The position numbers were made by a program, and so were the translations under genes. Shown piece by piece: positions 34,988-43,864 of a stretch of DNA of 64,000 nucleotides (position 1 is the stretch's first letter; each line of letters opens with the position of its first letter). The stretch covers positions 2,522,001 through 2,586,000 of the forward strand of contig CP126123.1 of NCBI GenBank assembly GCA_030123605.1. The letters run 5' to 3'. Below the pieces are notes generated by a model. It saw only the letters and a list, made by a program, of their open reading frames with translations, searched no databases and was not told the DNA's origin. This stretch comes from Nitrospira sp. (GTDB taxonomy: Bacteria > Nitrospirota > Nitrospiria > Nitrospirales > Nitrospiraceae).

Positions 34988-35817
34988 TCGCCACGCTGGT
35001 GCGGTGGCAAGAACTGGCGCGCATCTGGATCGGCCATTGGCTGAGCCGGCCCTTCCACCATTTTTTTAACTTGATGCCCGGCGTCGAATTCGGCCTTTCC
35101 CCCGCTGCCGTCACCCGCCTCCCGCTGGTGCATGCGTCCTTGGCCGGCCGCCGCGCGGTGCATCTCAGCGACTTGCATCTGGACCGGTATCGTCCACGAC
35201 ATCGCGCCGTCGTCCGCACCGTGGCCGAGCTTGCGCCGGATTGGATCTTCATCACCGGCGATCTCCTCAACGTCCGGGACGGCCTGCCCCATGTCCTGCG
35301 TTTTCTGTCCGAGTTGCGGCGCGTCGCCCCGGTCTTCGTCACCCTCGGCAACCACGACCATTACAGTGGCGTGCGGATCGATGAATTCGCCGAACACTTC
35401 GATCGCCGCAAGGTGACACTGTTGGTCAACCAGGTGACGTTCCTCCCCCAGGAATCCGGAGAGTTGGCGATCGTCGGGCTCGACGACCCTTCGCTCCATC
35501 GCGCAGACCTGCATTGTATTCCGTCTCCGCAACCGGGGCGATTCACGCTCGTGTTGGCCCATGCGCCCAATATCCTGGAACAACTCACACCTCGGCACCA
35601 CGTCGACTTGACCCTCTGCGGGCATAGCCATGCCGGACAATGGCGGATCCCCTATGTCCCGACGTTCTGGCTGCCGCCCGGCTGTCATGGTCGAACCAAC
35701 GGCCTGTATGAGAAGGACGGGCACCGCCTCTACGTCAACCGAGGACTGGGCTGGTCGGTCCTTCCCGCTCGTGTCAACTGCACGCCTGAACTCGTCCTTC
35801 TCGACTGGACCGCGTAA
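34984..35817 (+). CDS. Membrane-associated metallophosphoesterase (calcineurin-like)
   Basis: 277 residues with all five metallophosphoesterase blocks: LSDLHLDR (D-x-H), FITGDLLN (GD), TLGNHDHYSG (GNHD), LAHAPN and LTLCGHSHAGQWR (GHxH). A short leader with aromatic/hydrophobic character (IWIGHWLSRPFHHFFNL) suggests membrane association, as in the YkuE-type phosphoesterases. The substrate is unknown; YkuE-like enzymes have been linked to envelope phospholipids or nucleotides. Translationally coupled to the exported protein before it. Confidence 0.88.
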   Translation: MIATLVRWQELARIWIGHWLSRPFHHFFNLMPGVEFGLSPAAVTRLPLVHASLAGRRAVHLSDLHLDRYRPRHRAVVRTVAELAPDWIFITGDLLNVRDGLPHVLRFLSELRRVAPVFVTLGNHDHYSGVRIDEFAEHFDRRKVTLLVNQVTFLPQESGELAIVGLDDPSLHRADLHCIPSPQPGRFTLVLAHAPNILEQLTPRHHVDLTLCGHSHAGQWRIPYVPTFWLPPGCHGRTNGLYEKDGHRLYVNRGLGWSVLPARVNCTPELVLLDWTA

Positions 35818-35861
35818 CCGGTCCGTCGCTCCGCCGTCTTCGGCCCTTCGTTCCTCAATCG

Positions 35862-36506
35862 TCACCGGATACGTTCCAACGCCTCGCGGGCGCGGCTTCG
35901 CACCGTTTGATCCCAATCCTCCTTGCTGACAAAGGTCAGTTTCTCTTTCGCGGCGGAGGCACGCATGCGCCCAAGTCCTAGCGCCGCGCTCGAACGCACA
36001 TAGGCATGGTCGTCCTCCAACGCCGCCAGAAGATGGGCGATGGCCGCCTCATCCCCGATCACCCCCAAGTGGCTGGCCGCCATTCCCCGCACCCGATGTT
36101 GCTTATCCCCCAGCGCTCGCTTCAACGTCGTCACGAACAACTCCTGCAACTGCGACGCGATTGCCTCAAGTCCCCCCCGTCGATATCCATTCACTTCGAT
36201 GATCGCGAAGGCCAATGCGAGTCGCTTCTCGGGAGAAGCCTGACGTTCCAGTAACGTGATCAACCGCGTTCGCTCTTGGCGCTGCCTTCGCCGCTGCTTG
36301 ACCTTTCCGACGACGATCCACAGCAGGGCCGACGACAACAGCAGGAGCGCCGCGAGGGGAACGGCCTGATCGATGATGACATCCTGCACCTCCGGCGACA
36401 GACGTTTCCAGATCCAGACGCCCGAGACCACCAGGCCCAACAACAGAAGGATGGCGGTCAGGTTGGCTTGACCCGATTGCGCGTGACGAGGCATGGCAGG
36501 CGACAT
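35862..36506 (-). CDS. HEAT-repeat protein with two membrane segments
   Basis: 214 residues. Two N-terminal hydrophobic helices (LTAILLLLGLVVSGVWIW and VPLAALLLLSSALLWIVVGK) are followed by a basic segment and then HEAT/PBS-lyase-like repeats (HRVRGMAASHLGVIGDEAAI, AYVRSSAALGLGRM). It probably offers a cytoplasmic protein-binding scaffold at the inner membrane. Divergent from the MarR gene and convergent with the phosphoesterase gene. No function assigned. Confidence 0.75.
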   Translation of the reverse strand: MSPAMPRHAQSGQANLTAILLLLGLVVSGVWIWKRLSPEVQDVIIDQAVPLAALLLLSSALLWIVVGKVKQRRRQRQERTRLITLLERQASPEKRLALAFAIIEVNGYRRGGLEAIASQLQELFVTTLKRALGDKQHRVRGMAASHLGVIGDEAAIAHLLAALEDDHAYVRSSAALGLGRMRASAAKEKLTFVSKEDWDQTVRSRAREALERIR

Positions 36507-36594
36507 GATAGGGGGCCGGTCCTCACGGCGTCAACGCAACCCCGTTGTTCAACCCTTGACAGGCGCCCGATGTGGTGACTAGGCTGCCCGCGCA

Positions 36595-37053
36595 GTGGAA
36601 CTTCCTGATCTCAAAGACGACCCGCACCTCAAGGTGCTGCGCCCGCTGGTCGAAACTTACCTCGCATTTTGGCGCACGGACAGCCGTCACGTCCGTTCGT
36701 TGCGACTCACACCTTCGCAATTCGACGTGATCGCCACCCTGGGCGACACCGAAGGGCTCACCTGCGCCGACCTGTCCGCCGCCACACTGGTGACGAAGGG
36801 AACCTTGACCGGCGTGCTGGACCGTCTGGCGGCGAAGGGATTGATCCGACGCATCCCGGTGGCGGATGACCGGCGAAGCACCAGGATCTGCCTCACGGAA
36901 AAAGGCGACCGTCTGTTCCGAAAAACCTTCGCCGCGCACATCGCCTTCATCCGCCCCTACTTTGAACGGGCCCTGACCGGCACGGAAGCCGAGCAACTGC
37001 GTACGCTGCTGCTTCGCCTGCGCCGGAGCTTCCAGGAAGCGCCGGACGCATGA
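36595..37053 (+). CDS. MarR-family transcriptional regulator
   Basis: 152 residues. The winged-helix core is visible: LTPSQFDVIATLGDTEGLTC, then LVTKGTLTGVLDRLAAKGLI (recognition helix) and RRIPVADDRRSTRICLTEKG (wing). MarR dimers usually repress their own operon and are released by small ligands. GTG start. The stop overlaps the next gene by 4 bases (ATGA), making the MBL-fold hydrolase its probable regulatory target or partner. No clear palindromic operator was picked out in the 88-base upstream spacer. Confidence 0.88.
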   Translation: MELPDLKDDPHLKVLRPLVETYLAFWRTDSRHVRSLRLTPSQFDVIATLGDTEGLTCADLSAATLVTKGTLTGVLDRLAAKGLIRRIPVADDRRSTRICLTEKGDRLFRKTFAAHIAFIRPYFERALTGTEAEQLRTLLLRLRRSFQEAPDA

Positions 37054-37808
37054 TCCGCGTGACGGTCTTGGGGTCCGGCACCAACGTCCATCCCACTCGC
37101 GCCGCAGCCGGTTATCTGATCAGAACCGATCAGACCTTCCTGCTCGACTTCGGTCCCCGGACCCTGTCCAATTTGATCAAGACCGGTGTCGATCGTCACC
37201 GGATTACGCACATTCTGTTTTCCCATTTCCACGCCGACCACTTCGCCGATTTCATCCCTTTTTTTTTCGACGCCGTCATTTTCTGCAAATACCAAGGCGG
37301 CGCCAGACCGCCCTTGACCCTCATCGGCCCCCGCGGGACCAAGCGCCTCATGAGAACCATGATGACGACGTTTCCGAGCTTTAACCGGGCGCCGTTTCGA
37401 GTCACGATTCGTGAGGTCTCCGATCGCAGCTTCCACCTGGGGGACACCCTCATCAGGCCCGGTACCGTCACCCATGCCCCTCGCCTCCATTGCCTCGGTT
37501 ATCGGATCGAATACCAGAACCATGTCGTCGCCTACTCCGGCGATTCACTCTATTGCGACAGCCTGGTCCGGCTCTGCCGTGAGGCGAACCTGGCCATCCT
37601 GGACTGCTCCTTTCCGGAAAACCATCCAGGCGCCGGGCATCTCCACGCAGGGCAATGCGGACTGGTGGCGCAGGAGGCGGGAATCGACCGGCTCGTGCTG
37701 TCCCATTTGTATCCGATCGCCGAGCGGTATGACGTACGGGGCCAGGCGGGGAATCGATTCTCGGGGCGAATCAGGGTGGCGCGGGACCTGCTCACCCTGC
37801 GTGGCTAG
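37050..37808 (+). CDS. MBL-fold metallohydrolase (RNase Z/ElaC-like superfamily)
   Basis: 252 residues. SHFHADHFADF carries the H-x-H-x-D-H metal motif, VVAYSGDSLYCD the later Asp, and LSHLYPIAERYD a final His. Starts VTVLGSGTNVHPTRAAAGYL like other ElaC/PhnP-type members. The long basic exosite of true RNase Z is not evident, so a small-molecule phosphodiesterase or lactonase-like substrate is as likely. Controlled, by position, by the MarR regulator it overlaps. Confidence 0.85.
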   Translation: MIRVTVLGSGTNVHPTRAAAGYLIRTDQTFLLDFGPRTLSNLIKTGVDRHRITHILFSHFHADHFADFIPFFFDAVIFCKYQGGARPPLTLIGPRGTKRLMRTMMTTFPSFNRAPFRVTIREVSDRSFHLGDTLIRPGTVTHAPRLHCLGYRIEYQNHVVAYSGDSLYCDSLVRLCREANLAILDCSFPENHPGAGHLHAGQCGLVAQEAGIDRLVLSHLYPIAERYDVRGQAGNRFSGRIRVARDLLTLRG

Positions 37809-37843
37809 CAGGGATCATCCGGGTGGGTTGTTTGAGCATCAGG

Positions 37844-38034
37844 CTAGGAGCCTGTCCGACATTGCCATTCGTGACGAGGCGAAGCAGGCGCAGGCAAATG
37901 CAAGGCCGCAGGCGCAGAAAAACCGGAAGCGTATTCTCTGGAATAGGTTGAGGATTTTTCTGGGCTGAGAACGAAGCAGATGCCCGGGGCATCCTTCGCC
38001 GCAGTAGAAAGGTCAATGTCGGACAGGCTCCTAG
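37844..38034. mobile_element. MITE-like element with perfect 21-bp terminal inverted repeats
   Basis: 191 bases bounded by CTAGGAGCCTGTCCGACATT(G) and its exact reverse complement. The interior has no gene and shows weaker internal symmetry (GGCGAAG blocks near both ends). The terminal CTAG on each side may be part of the repeats or a 4-bp target duplication. The right-hand CTAG supplies the TAG stop of the adjoining minus-strand gene. No transposase is encoded here, so any movement would be in trans. Confidence 0.75.
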
Positions 38035-38891
38035 AGCCCGTCCTCTCGCTGCTCACAACCCAATATTCCAATGAACCGGGAGAGACGGGTTTTTTTCAGC
38101 GGCTCGTCGAGCTTGCTGTAGATGGCCAGCAGGTTTTTGATCATGCGGGTCAGGATCGCGCGGGTCGGGCTTTTTTGCAGAAACCGGTCTTCGAAACCAT
38201 ACCCGGCTTCGGTGAGAAAACGGGCGCAATTTTTTTCCGTCAGGAGTGCGCCTCCGTTGAAACAGTCGATGAAGATCTTGTACTTGTCCGAGTCGAACTT
38301 GACGAGGAAATGGCCCGGCATGCCGATCCCCTGCACCGGCAGGTGTAACCGCTTCCCGATGAGCAAATACACGGTCGAGAGACTGATCGGAATGCCGGTT
38401 CGCCGGTCGATCACGCAATTGAGGTAACTGTTCTCGACTTCATAGTAGTTCTTGGTGTTCCCCTTGAAACCGGCTTCCGTGAACAGATAGCGATTGAGTG
38501 CCCTGACGGTCTCTTCCCCCGAAACGCGGGACCCGATCTGTTCTCGCACCTCCCGCGCCATTTGATCCAATTGTCGCCGATAGGCCTGCACGTCGAGCAT
38601 CGGATAGGCGTAGCGTGCCAGGATGAAAGCCCCTGCCTCGAGGTCGACCAGATCGTCCGGTTGCGCGATCAGGTCGCGGAGTTCCTCCTCCAGCTTCGTC
38701 CCGCGGATTTCCTCCAGCACGGTGACGATGCGGTCGGCCATGTCCGGCTGCTCGATCTCGGCCTCTTGCAGCAACGGCACGGCGGTATCGCCGTAGTCGA
38801 TGAGTTTGCCGCTGATGGTCTTGACGATCCGTTCGTCCTCATCGCCGAGGAGTCGAATCAACGCGCGGATCTGGCTTTCGTTCACGAACAT
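38031..38891 (-). CDS. SirB1/transglutaminase-like protein
   Basis: 286 residues. The C-terminal half matches the SirB1-type transglutaminase-like domain: NRYLFTEAGFKGNTKNYYEV, NSYLNCVIDRRTGIPISLST, VYLLIGKRLHLPVQGIGMPG and HFLVKFDSD.YKIFIDCFNG with the Cys/His/Asp positions (NCV, GHFL, ID). The N-terminal part (RALIRLLGDEDERIVKTISG) is HEAT-like. The ATG follows GAGGA; a longer frame upstream lacks a ribosome site. Its stop codon is provided by the end of a MITE-like element, so the native C-terminus may have been altered. Confidence 0.85.
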   Translation of the reverse strand: MFVNESQIRALIRLLGDEDERIVKTISGKLIDYGDTAVPLLQEAEIEQPDMADRIVTVLEEIRGTKLEEELRDLIAQPDDLVDLEAGAFILARYAYPMLDVQAYRRQLDQMAREVREQIGSRVSGEETVRALNRYLFTEAGFKGNTKNYYEVENSYLNCVIDRRTGIPISLSTVYLLIGKRLHLPVQGIGMPGHFLVKFDSDKYKIFIDCFNGGALLTEKNCARFLTEAGYGFEDRFLQKSPTRAILTRMIKNLLAIYSKLDEPLKKTRLSRFIGILGCEQREDGL

Positions 38892-38994
38892 GCGCCGGTC
38901 CTCGTCACAACGGATTCTGCTCGATCGTTGCGACACCGAATCGCGTCTCCCGACCACACGGAGATTTCGCCGACGGACTTATCCACCATCCTGC

Positions 38995-39774
38995 TCACCC
39001 GATCGCCCGGCGGAACGCCCGCGCCCCCCCGTAGAGGCAGAGGGCGTCGAATAGGACCATTACCACGATCACCATGCCGACATGGGGAAGCGCTTCGGCC
39101 CACCCCTGCAGGATCAACGGCCGCACCGCGTCGATCGCCCAGGTCATGGGATTGAACTGCGCCAGGAATCCCATCCAGCCCGGCATCGCACTCAAGGGAA
39201 CCAGCGCCGAACTCAAAAAAATCATCGGCAAGGAGAGAAATCCCAGGACGGAAAAGAAGTCGCCATGGCTCTTCACGGAAAAAGCCATCGCCATCGAAAT
39301 CGCCGTCAGCCCGACGCCGAACAGCATGCCGATGAACAGAATCGTCGCGATTCCCAACAGGCCGGTGGCAGGCTGCACACCGAACAGCCAGGCGACGCCG
39401 AGAATGACCAAGACTTGCAGCGACGTGATGGTCATCACAAAAATGAACCGACTCAGGATCACCGAAGTCCGGTGAATCGGTGTGGACATCAGCCGTTCGA
39501 GGAACCCGTTCTCCTTATCGAAGAGGAGATCGACGCCCCCCGCCAAACCGTTGTTGAGCACGGTCATGACGACCACGCCGGCGGCAAGGAAGCTGATATA
39601 GCTGGGGGCCTGGGTCACCTGCATGTCCGCCGCGCGCTGAAACAAATTGCCGAAGAAGATCAGCCAGAACAGCATCGGCTGCACCAGGGTGAAGAGCATG
39701 CTGAACTTTTCACGGCTCAGCCGCCGCACCCACCGCATCGTCAACGCTCGAACTTCCTGCCAGTACGCTTTCAT
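38995..39774 (-). CDS. ABC-2-type transporter permease
   Basis: 259 residues with six membrane helices (e.g. FSMLFTLVQPMLFWLIFFGN, AAGVVVMTVLNNGLAGGVDL, VLVILGVAWLFGVQPATGLL) and the ABC-2 signature NPMTWAIDAVRPLILQGW near the end. Works with the ATPase encoded just upstream on the same strand, probably as an exporter of a lipid, polyketide-like compound or polysaccharide. No substrate clue is present nearby. Confidence 0.9.
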   Translation of the reverse strand: MKAYWQEVRALTMRWVRRLSREKFSMLFTLVQPMLFWLIFFGNLFQRAADMQVTQAPSYISFLAAGVVVMTVLNNGLAGGVDLLFDKENGFLERLMSTPIHRTSVILSRFIFVMTITSLQVLVILGVAWLFGVQPATGLLGIATILFIGMLFGVGLTAISMAMAFSVKSHGDFFSVLGFLSLPMIFLSSALVPLSAMPGWMGFLAQFNPMTWAIDAVRPLILQGWAEALPHVGMVIVVMVLFDALCLYGGARAFRRAIG

Positions 39775-39783
39775 GAAAGGTCC

Positions 39784-39815
39784 GAATTCTGAATTATGAG
39801 TTCTGAATTATGAAT
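39784..39815. repeat. AT-rich GAATTCTGAATTATGA dispersed repeat inside an ABC operon
   Basis: GAATTCTGAATTATGAGTTC followed by TGAATTATGAAT. Its reverse complement aligns with the right repeat of the IVP-type cassette (9345-9376) over 32 bases with about six mismatches. It occupies most of the 83-base spacer between the ATPase and permease genes; a further ATTCATC...TTCATCATTC segment follows. Confidence 0.55.
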
Positions 39816-39857
39816 CGGCTGACGAGTCGCCATACGGCATTCATCTCTCAACCTTCA

Positions 39858-40826
39858 TCATTCCGTCGCATTCGGAGCCTCTTCCTGAATGCGGCGGCCC
39901 GTGTGCGCGATAAACACGTCGTCCAATCTGGGCCGGTGATAGTCGATGAATTCCAGCCGGCAGGTCAAGCGGTTGGCCGCTTCGAGGATGGCCGGCAGGG
40001 CCTTCTCGGGAGAATCGACGCGAATATCCAATCCGTTCGGCCTGGTCATGACGGCCCGGATGGCCGGGAGGGACTTCACCGCGGAAGCCAGTGCCTCGAC
40101 GCGATCCTGTTCGCGCACCGTCAACGAGACCAGGTCGCCGCCCAACCCGACCTTCAATTCCATGGGAGAGCCAAGGGCCTTGATCCGGCCCCCGTCGATG
40201 ATGGCGATCCGGTCGCAGAGCTGATCGGCCTCGTCGAGATAGTTGGTGGTCATGACGACGGTGATGCCTCGCTCCCTCATCGCCCGCACATGGTCCCAGA
40301 TACGGAGGCGGCTCTGCACATCCAACCCGAGCGTCGGTTCGTCCAGGAAGAGAATCTTCGGATCGGGCAACAGCCCGCAAGCGATGTCCAACTTCCGCTT
40401 CATGCCGCCGGAGTAGGTCTTGGCGGGGCGATCCGCATGCTCCTCCAGTTCCACCAGCTTCAGCAGCCGGGGAATGCGCTGGGTCGCTTCGTTCGGCGAG
40501 AGATGATACAGGTCCGCGAGGAGTTCGAGATGTTCCCGCCCGGTCAGGAACCGATCGATGGCCCGCTCCTGCGGGACGTACCCGATGGCCTGCCGCACGC
40601 GGTCTGCATCCTTGACCGAATCCAACCCGAGAATGGTGGCCGACCCGACGGTCGGTTGGAGGAGAGTGATCAGAATACGTAGCGTGGTACTCTTGCCCGC
40701 GCCGTTCGGCCCGAGCAAACCGAAAATCTCCCCGCCATAGACCTGAAAAGAGAGGTCCTCGACGGCCCGAACCTGGTCGTACACCTTCCCCAGGTGCGAC
40801 ACGTCGATAGCGACCGCCCGCGACAT
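39858..40826 (-). CDS. ABC transporter ATP-binding protein (DrrA-like)
   Basis: 322 residues. Walker A GLLGPNGAGKSTTLRILITL, Q-loop YVPQERAIDRFLT, signature YSGGMKRKLDIACGL, Walker B ILFLDEPTLGLD and H-loop VVMTTNYLDEADQL. The C-terminal extension (about residue 230 on) and the NYLDEADQLCDRIAIID pattern are those of the DrrA/CcmA-type daunorubicin-resistance exporters. Its ATG overlaps the stop of the LonN gene (TAATG). Pairs with the permease downstream. Confidence 0.92.
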   Translation of the reverse strand: MSRAVAIDVSHLGKVYDQVRAVEDLSFQVYGGEIFGLLGPNGAGKSTTLRILITLLQPTVGSATILGLDSVKDADRVRQAIGYVPQERAIDRFLTGREHLELLADLYHLSPNEATQRIPRLLKLVELEEHADRPAKTYSGGMKRKLDIACGLLPDPKILFLDEPTLGLDVQSRLRIWDHVRAMRERGITVVMTTNYLDEADQLCDRIAIIDGGRIKALGSPMELKVGLGGDLVSLTVREQDRVEALASAVKSLPAIRAVMTRPNGLDIRVDSPEKALPAILEAANRLTCRLEFIDYHRPRLDDVFIAHTGRRIQEEAPNATE

Positions 40827-41515
40827 TACCCCCACCCTCCGGTTCCGCGGCGCTCCGCCAGCTTGAACTGGATCAAGTCGCCGAGGCGTCGCGCTTGCTG
40901 CGGCAGGTGTTCCGCCTCCAATAAAAATTGTTTTTCCAGAGGGCTACAGTCGAGATAGGTGGAAAGGGAATTCACGAACACCTCGTCGCTCACATCCGGC
41001 TGAACCAGACTATGGAGCGGCGACGCCTCTTCATCCGCCTGAAGGTATTCACCGAGGATATCCATCAGATACCGGCGCAAGGCCGGTTCCATCGAAAGGG
41101 CGCGGTTCCGCGGTTTCAGCGTCACGCGGGCTTCGCGATAGCTTTTCTCGTAGAACTCTTCATGGATTTCGTACCGCTCGATGCCCTGGAGCAGAATGTT
41201 GGAGCGGCCATCGGGCAATTTCTGCACACTGGCCAGACGCCCGACACAACCGACCGAAAAGATCGGCGGATTTCCGTCGTACTGTTCTTCCCACCCCTCC
41301 TTCAGCAGCGCCATGCCGATGCATTGCCCTCCTGCCGCCGCATCCGCTACCATCCGGCGGTAACGAGGTTCGAACACATGGAGCGGCAGATAGGTCTTGG
41401 GAAAGAAGACGACGTTGGGCAGGGGAAACAGCGGAATGCGTTCCGGCACGGGAAAGGGCTGGACCCTTCCCGACGATTGAGGGTTCGATTGATCGCGATC
41501 CGGCTCAAGAAACAT
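40826..41515 (-). CDS. Stand-alone LON N-terminal (LonN, PF02190) domain protein
   Basis: 229 residues. RIPLFPLPNVVFFPKTYLPL, HVFEPRYRRMV, IGMALLKEGWEEQ and VGCVGRLASVQKLPDGRSNI give the Lon substrate-recognition PUA-like fold, without AAA+ or protease domains. Such proteins may bind peptides or act as adaptors; their role is unknown. Translationally coupled to the ABC ATPase (1-base overlap). Confidence 0.85.
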   Translation of the reverse strand: MFLEPDRDQSNPQSSGRVQPFPVPERIPLFPLPNVVFFPKTYLPLHVFEPRYRRMVADAAAGGQCIGMALLKEGWEEQYDGNPPIFSVGCVGRLASVQKLPDGRSNILLQGIERYEIHEEFYEKSYREARVTLKPRNRALSMEPALRRYLMDILGEYLQADEEASPLHSLVQPDVSDEVFVNSLSTYLDCSPLEKQFLLEAEHLPQQARRLGDLIQFKLAERRGTGGWG

Positions 41516-41596
41516 GGCTCACGATAGCTGATGCTTTGCAAAATTGTCAACGGCGCCACAGTGCCGCCCAAGGCCCATGACTGCCTAAAAACACTG

Positions 41597-42751
41597 ATGA
41601 ATACTGGTGTTCACGCGATCGCGCCCCGACGATGGCGACGCGGAGTGGCAATGGCGATGGTGCTGCTGTTGTCTCTCGCTTCGCCGTCCGTCGCCACAAA
41701 TGAGCCGCCACCATTTGCGATCGCCACGCCCGGATATCACTATCGGTTCCCGGAAGACCACGGCGCCCATGAACGGTTTCGCACGGAATGGTGGTATTAC
41801 ACTGGCCACCTCACCACCGCCGGCGGCAGGCGTTTCGGCTTTCAGCTCACGTTTTTTCGCCGCGGCATCCCGCCCGACCAGGTCAAGACCTTGCCCTCCA
41901 TATGGTCCATCCGGCAACTCTACCTCGCCCATTTCGCCGTGACGGACATTGAGAACGGCCGCTTCCACTACGTCGATAGGGTCAGCCGAGAAGGCCTCGG
42001 CAAGGCCGGGGCGGAAACGGGCCGGCTGCACGTCTGGATCGATCGCTGGTCGGTTTCAACGGATGATCGACCGCCGAACGACCAGAGGCTCCAGGCCGGT
42101 GCCGACGAGTTTTCCATCGATCTTCGGGTGACCCAACAGAAGCCTCCCGTCCTGCATGGCCGAGATGGCATCAGCCGCAAGGGCGCTTCTCCCGAGCAGA
42201 CTTCGCACTACTATTCGCTCACCCATCTCGCAACCGAAGGGCAGATTCGGGTGGGTGCGGAAACCTTCGCCGTCACCGGGCTGAGCTGGATGGATCACGA
42301 ATTCGGTTCGGCCGACCTGGGCCGGGATGTGGTGGGATGGGACTGGTTCAGCCTGCACTTGAGCGACAAGACCGAACTCATGTGGTACTCCTTGAGGCGG
42401 GCCGACGGATCGGTCGATCCGGTTTCCAGCGGCACCCTGGTCCTCGCCGACGGACGAACTCACCCGCTCACCGCCCACGACCTGACGGTCGCAACACTCT
42501 CCCATTGGACCAGTCCGCGATCGAACGCCCGTTATCCGCAACGTTGGCGCATCACCGCTCCCTCGGTGGGGCTGAATCTGGACGTGACCTCATTGCTGGC
42601 GGATCAGGAACTGGACACAGCGCGCAGCACCCGCGTGACCTATTGGGAAGGGGCGGTCTCCGCCACGGGCTTGGCGCAGGGTGCACCGGTCACAGGACGC
42701 GGCTATGTGGAACTCACCGGCTACGCCGAACGATTCACGCAACGGTTGTAA
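41597..42751 (+). CDS. Exported CrtC/AttH lipocalin-like protein
   Basis: 384 residues with a signal peptide (RGVAMAMVLLLSLASPSVAT). The region PGYHYRFPEDHGAHERFRTE WWYYTGHL, with RRFGFQLTFFRRG and GLSWMDHEFGSADLG, is the CrtC/AttH double-lipocalin family. Members include carotenoid 1,2-hydratase and many periplasmic proteins of unknown role that may bind lipids or carotenoids. No other carotenoid gene is near, so hydratase activity is not assumed. Start chosen to give a normal signal peptide; two other in-frame ATGs exist. Confidence 0.85.
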   Translation: MNTGVHAIAPRRWRRGVAMAMVLLLSLASPSVATNEPPPFAIATPGYHYRFPEDHGAHERFRTEWWYYTGHLTTAGGRRFGFQLTFFRRGIPPDQVKTLPSIWSIRQLYLAHFAVTDIENGRFHYVDRVSREGLGKAGAETGRLHVWIDRWSVSTDDRPPNDQRLQAGADEFSIDLRVTQQKPPVLHGRDGISRKGASPEQTSHYYSLTHLATEGQIRVGAETFAVTGLSWMDHEFGSADLGRDVVGWDWFSLHLSDKTELMWYSLRRADGSVDPVSSGTLVLADGRTHPLTAHDLTVATLSHWTSPRSNARYPQRWRITAPSVGLNLDVTSLLADQELDTARSTRVTYWEGAVSATGLAQGAPVTGRGYVELTGYAERFTQRL

Positions 42752-42810
42752 CGCCATGTGCATGACCTTGACTCAATGCGTCCGCTATGGTTAGGTCTGC
42801 GGCCACTGTG

Positions 42811-43857
42811 ATGCCCATCACGACCAACATCGTTCCTGCAATCTCGTGGTACGTCCTGCTGCTCACCCTCTTCCTCTCGGCTTGCGGAAAACATGAGGCG
42901 GCAGTGGTTTCGATCGCACTCCATCCTTCGAATCCCAATATCCTGTATATCGCCACGAACGACGCGGTGTACAAAACGCGAGACGGCGGGCACACCTGGG
43001 AACAGTTCCCGAGTTTCACCGCCCGTCGCGTCACGACCCTGGCCATCGACCCGAAACTCCCCGCCACCGTCTATGCCGGCACCATGGGGGATGCCATCTA
43101 CAAAAGTCCGGACGGCGGCCAACATTGGCTGCCGCACAATGTGGGGCTCAAGGAGCATGTCTCCTTCGTCAATGAAATCATCTTCCACCCGGACAATACC
43201 GAACTGATCTACCTTGCCACGACCGTCGGTGCGTTCGTCTCAAAGGACGGAGGCCGCGAGTGGGAGGAACGGATGGCGGGGATGAAGGAAGTCCACATCG
43301 TCACCTGCATCACCATGGATCACCGGCACACCCGCGTCCTCTACGCCGGAACGACCGGCGGTACCTATCGCAGCGAAGACGGCGGCGGCAGCTGGCAGAA
43401 AATGAACAGCGGCCTGATTCCGGACGACATCCTCAACGCCTCCATGGCGCTCGGCGTGAATGTGCTGGTGGTCGACCCGACCAATTCCGACTCCGTCTAC
43501 GCCGGAACCACCAAGGGACTCTTTCGAACGACCAACCGAGCGGAGCACTGGGAGCAGATAGGACAAGGGCTGTCGGACCAATTCATCAGTACGCTGATCT
43601 TGCATCCGACGAATCCCCGTATCATGTATATCGGCGGGCCGGCCGGCGTCCTCAAGACGATCGACGGTGGGAAAACCTGGCAGGCCAAGAATCAAGGACT
43701 CGCCACCTTGAACGTACGCACGCTCGCCGTCAGCCTGCGCGATCCCCAGCTGCTCTATGCCGGCACGAACGGGAGCGGTCTGTACCGCTCCACCGACGGA
43801 GGAGATACTTGGACGACAATCCCCTTGACGATTCGTGTCCCCTCGGTCTCGCCGTAG
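42811..43857 (+). CDS. BNR/Ycf48-like beta-propeller lipoprotein
   Basis: 348 residues. A lipoprotein signal with lipobox LSAC (YVLLLTLFLSACGKHEAAV) precedes several repeats of the sialidase/BNR and Ycf48 type: VYKTRDGGHTWEQFPSFTAR, IYKSPDGGQHWLPHN, FVSKDGGREWEE, TYRSEDGGGSWQKMNSG, LFRTTNRAEHWEQIGQGL, VLKTIDGGKTWQ and LYRSTDGGDTWTTI. It should fold as a seven-bladed propeller at the periplasmic face. Ycf48-like proteins can help assemble membrane complexes; the partner here is unknown. Another in-frame start lies 24 bases upstream. Confidence 0.85.
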   Translation: MPITTNIVPAISWYVLLLTLFLSACGKHEAAVVSIALHPSNPNILYIATNDAVYKTRDGGHTWEQFPSFTARRVTTLAIDPKLPATVYAGTMGDAIYKSPDGGQHWLPHNVGLKEHVSFVNEIIFHPDNTELIYLATTVGAFVSKDGGREWEERMAGMKEVHIVTCITMDHRHTRVLYAGTTGGTYRSEDGGGSWQKMNSGLIPDDILNASMALGVNVLVVDPTNSDSVYAGTTKGLFRTTNRAEHWEQIGQGLSDQFISTLILHPTNPRIMYIGGPAGVLKTIDGGKTWQAKNQGLATLNVRTLAVSLRDPQLLYAGTNGSGLYRSTDGGDTWTTIPLTIRVPSVSP

Positions 43858-43864
43858 GTGCACC

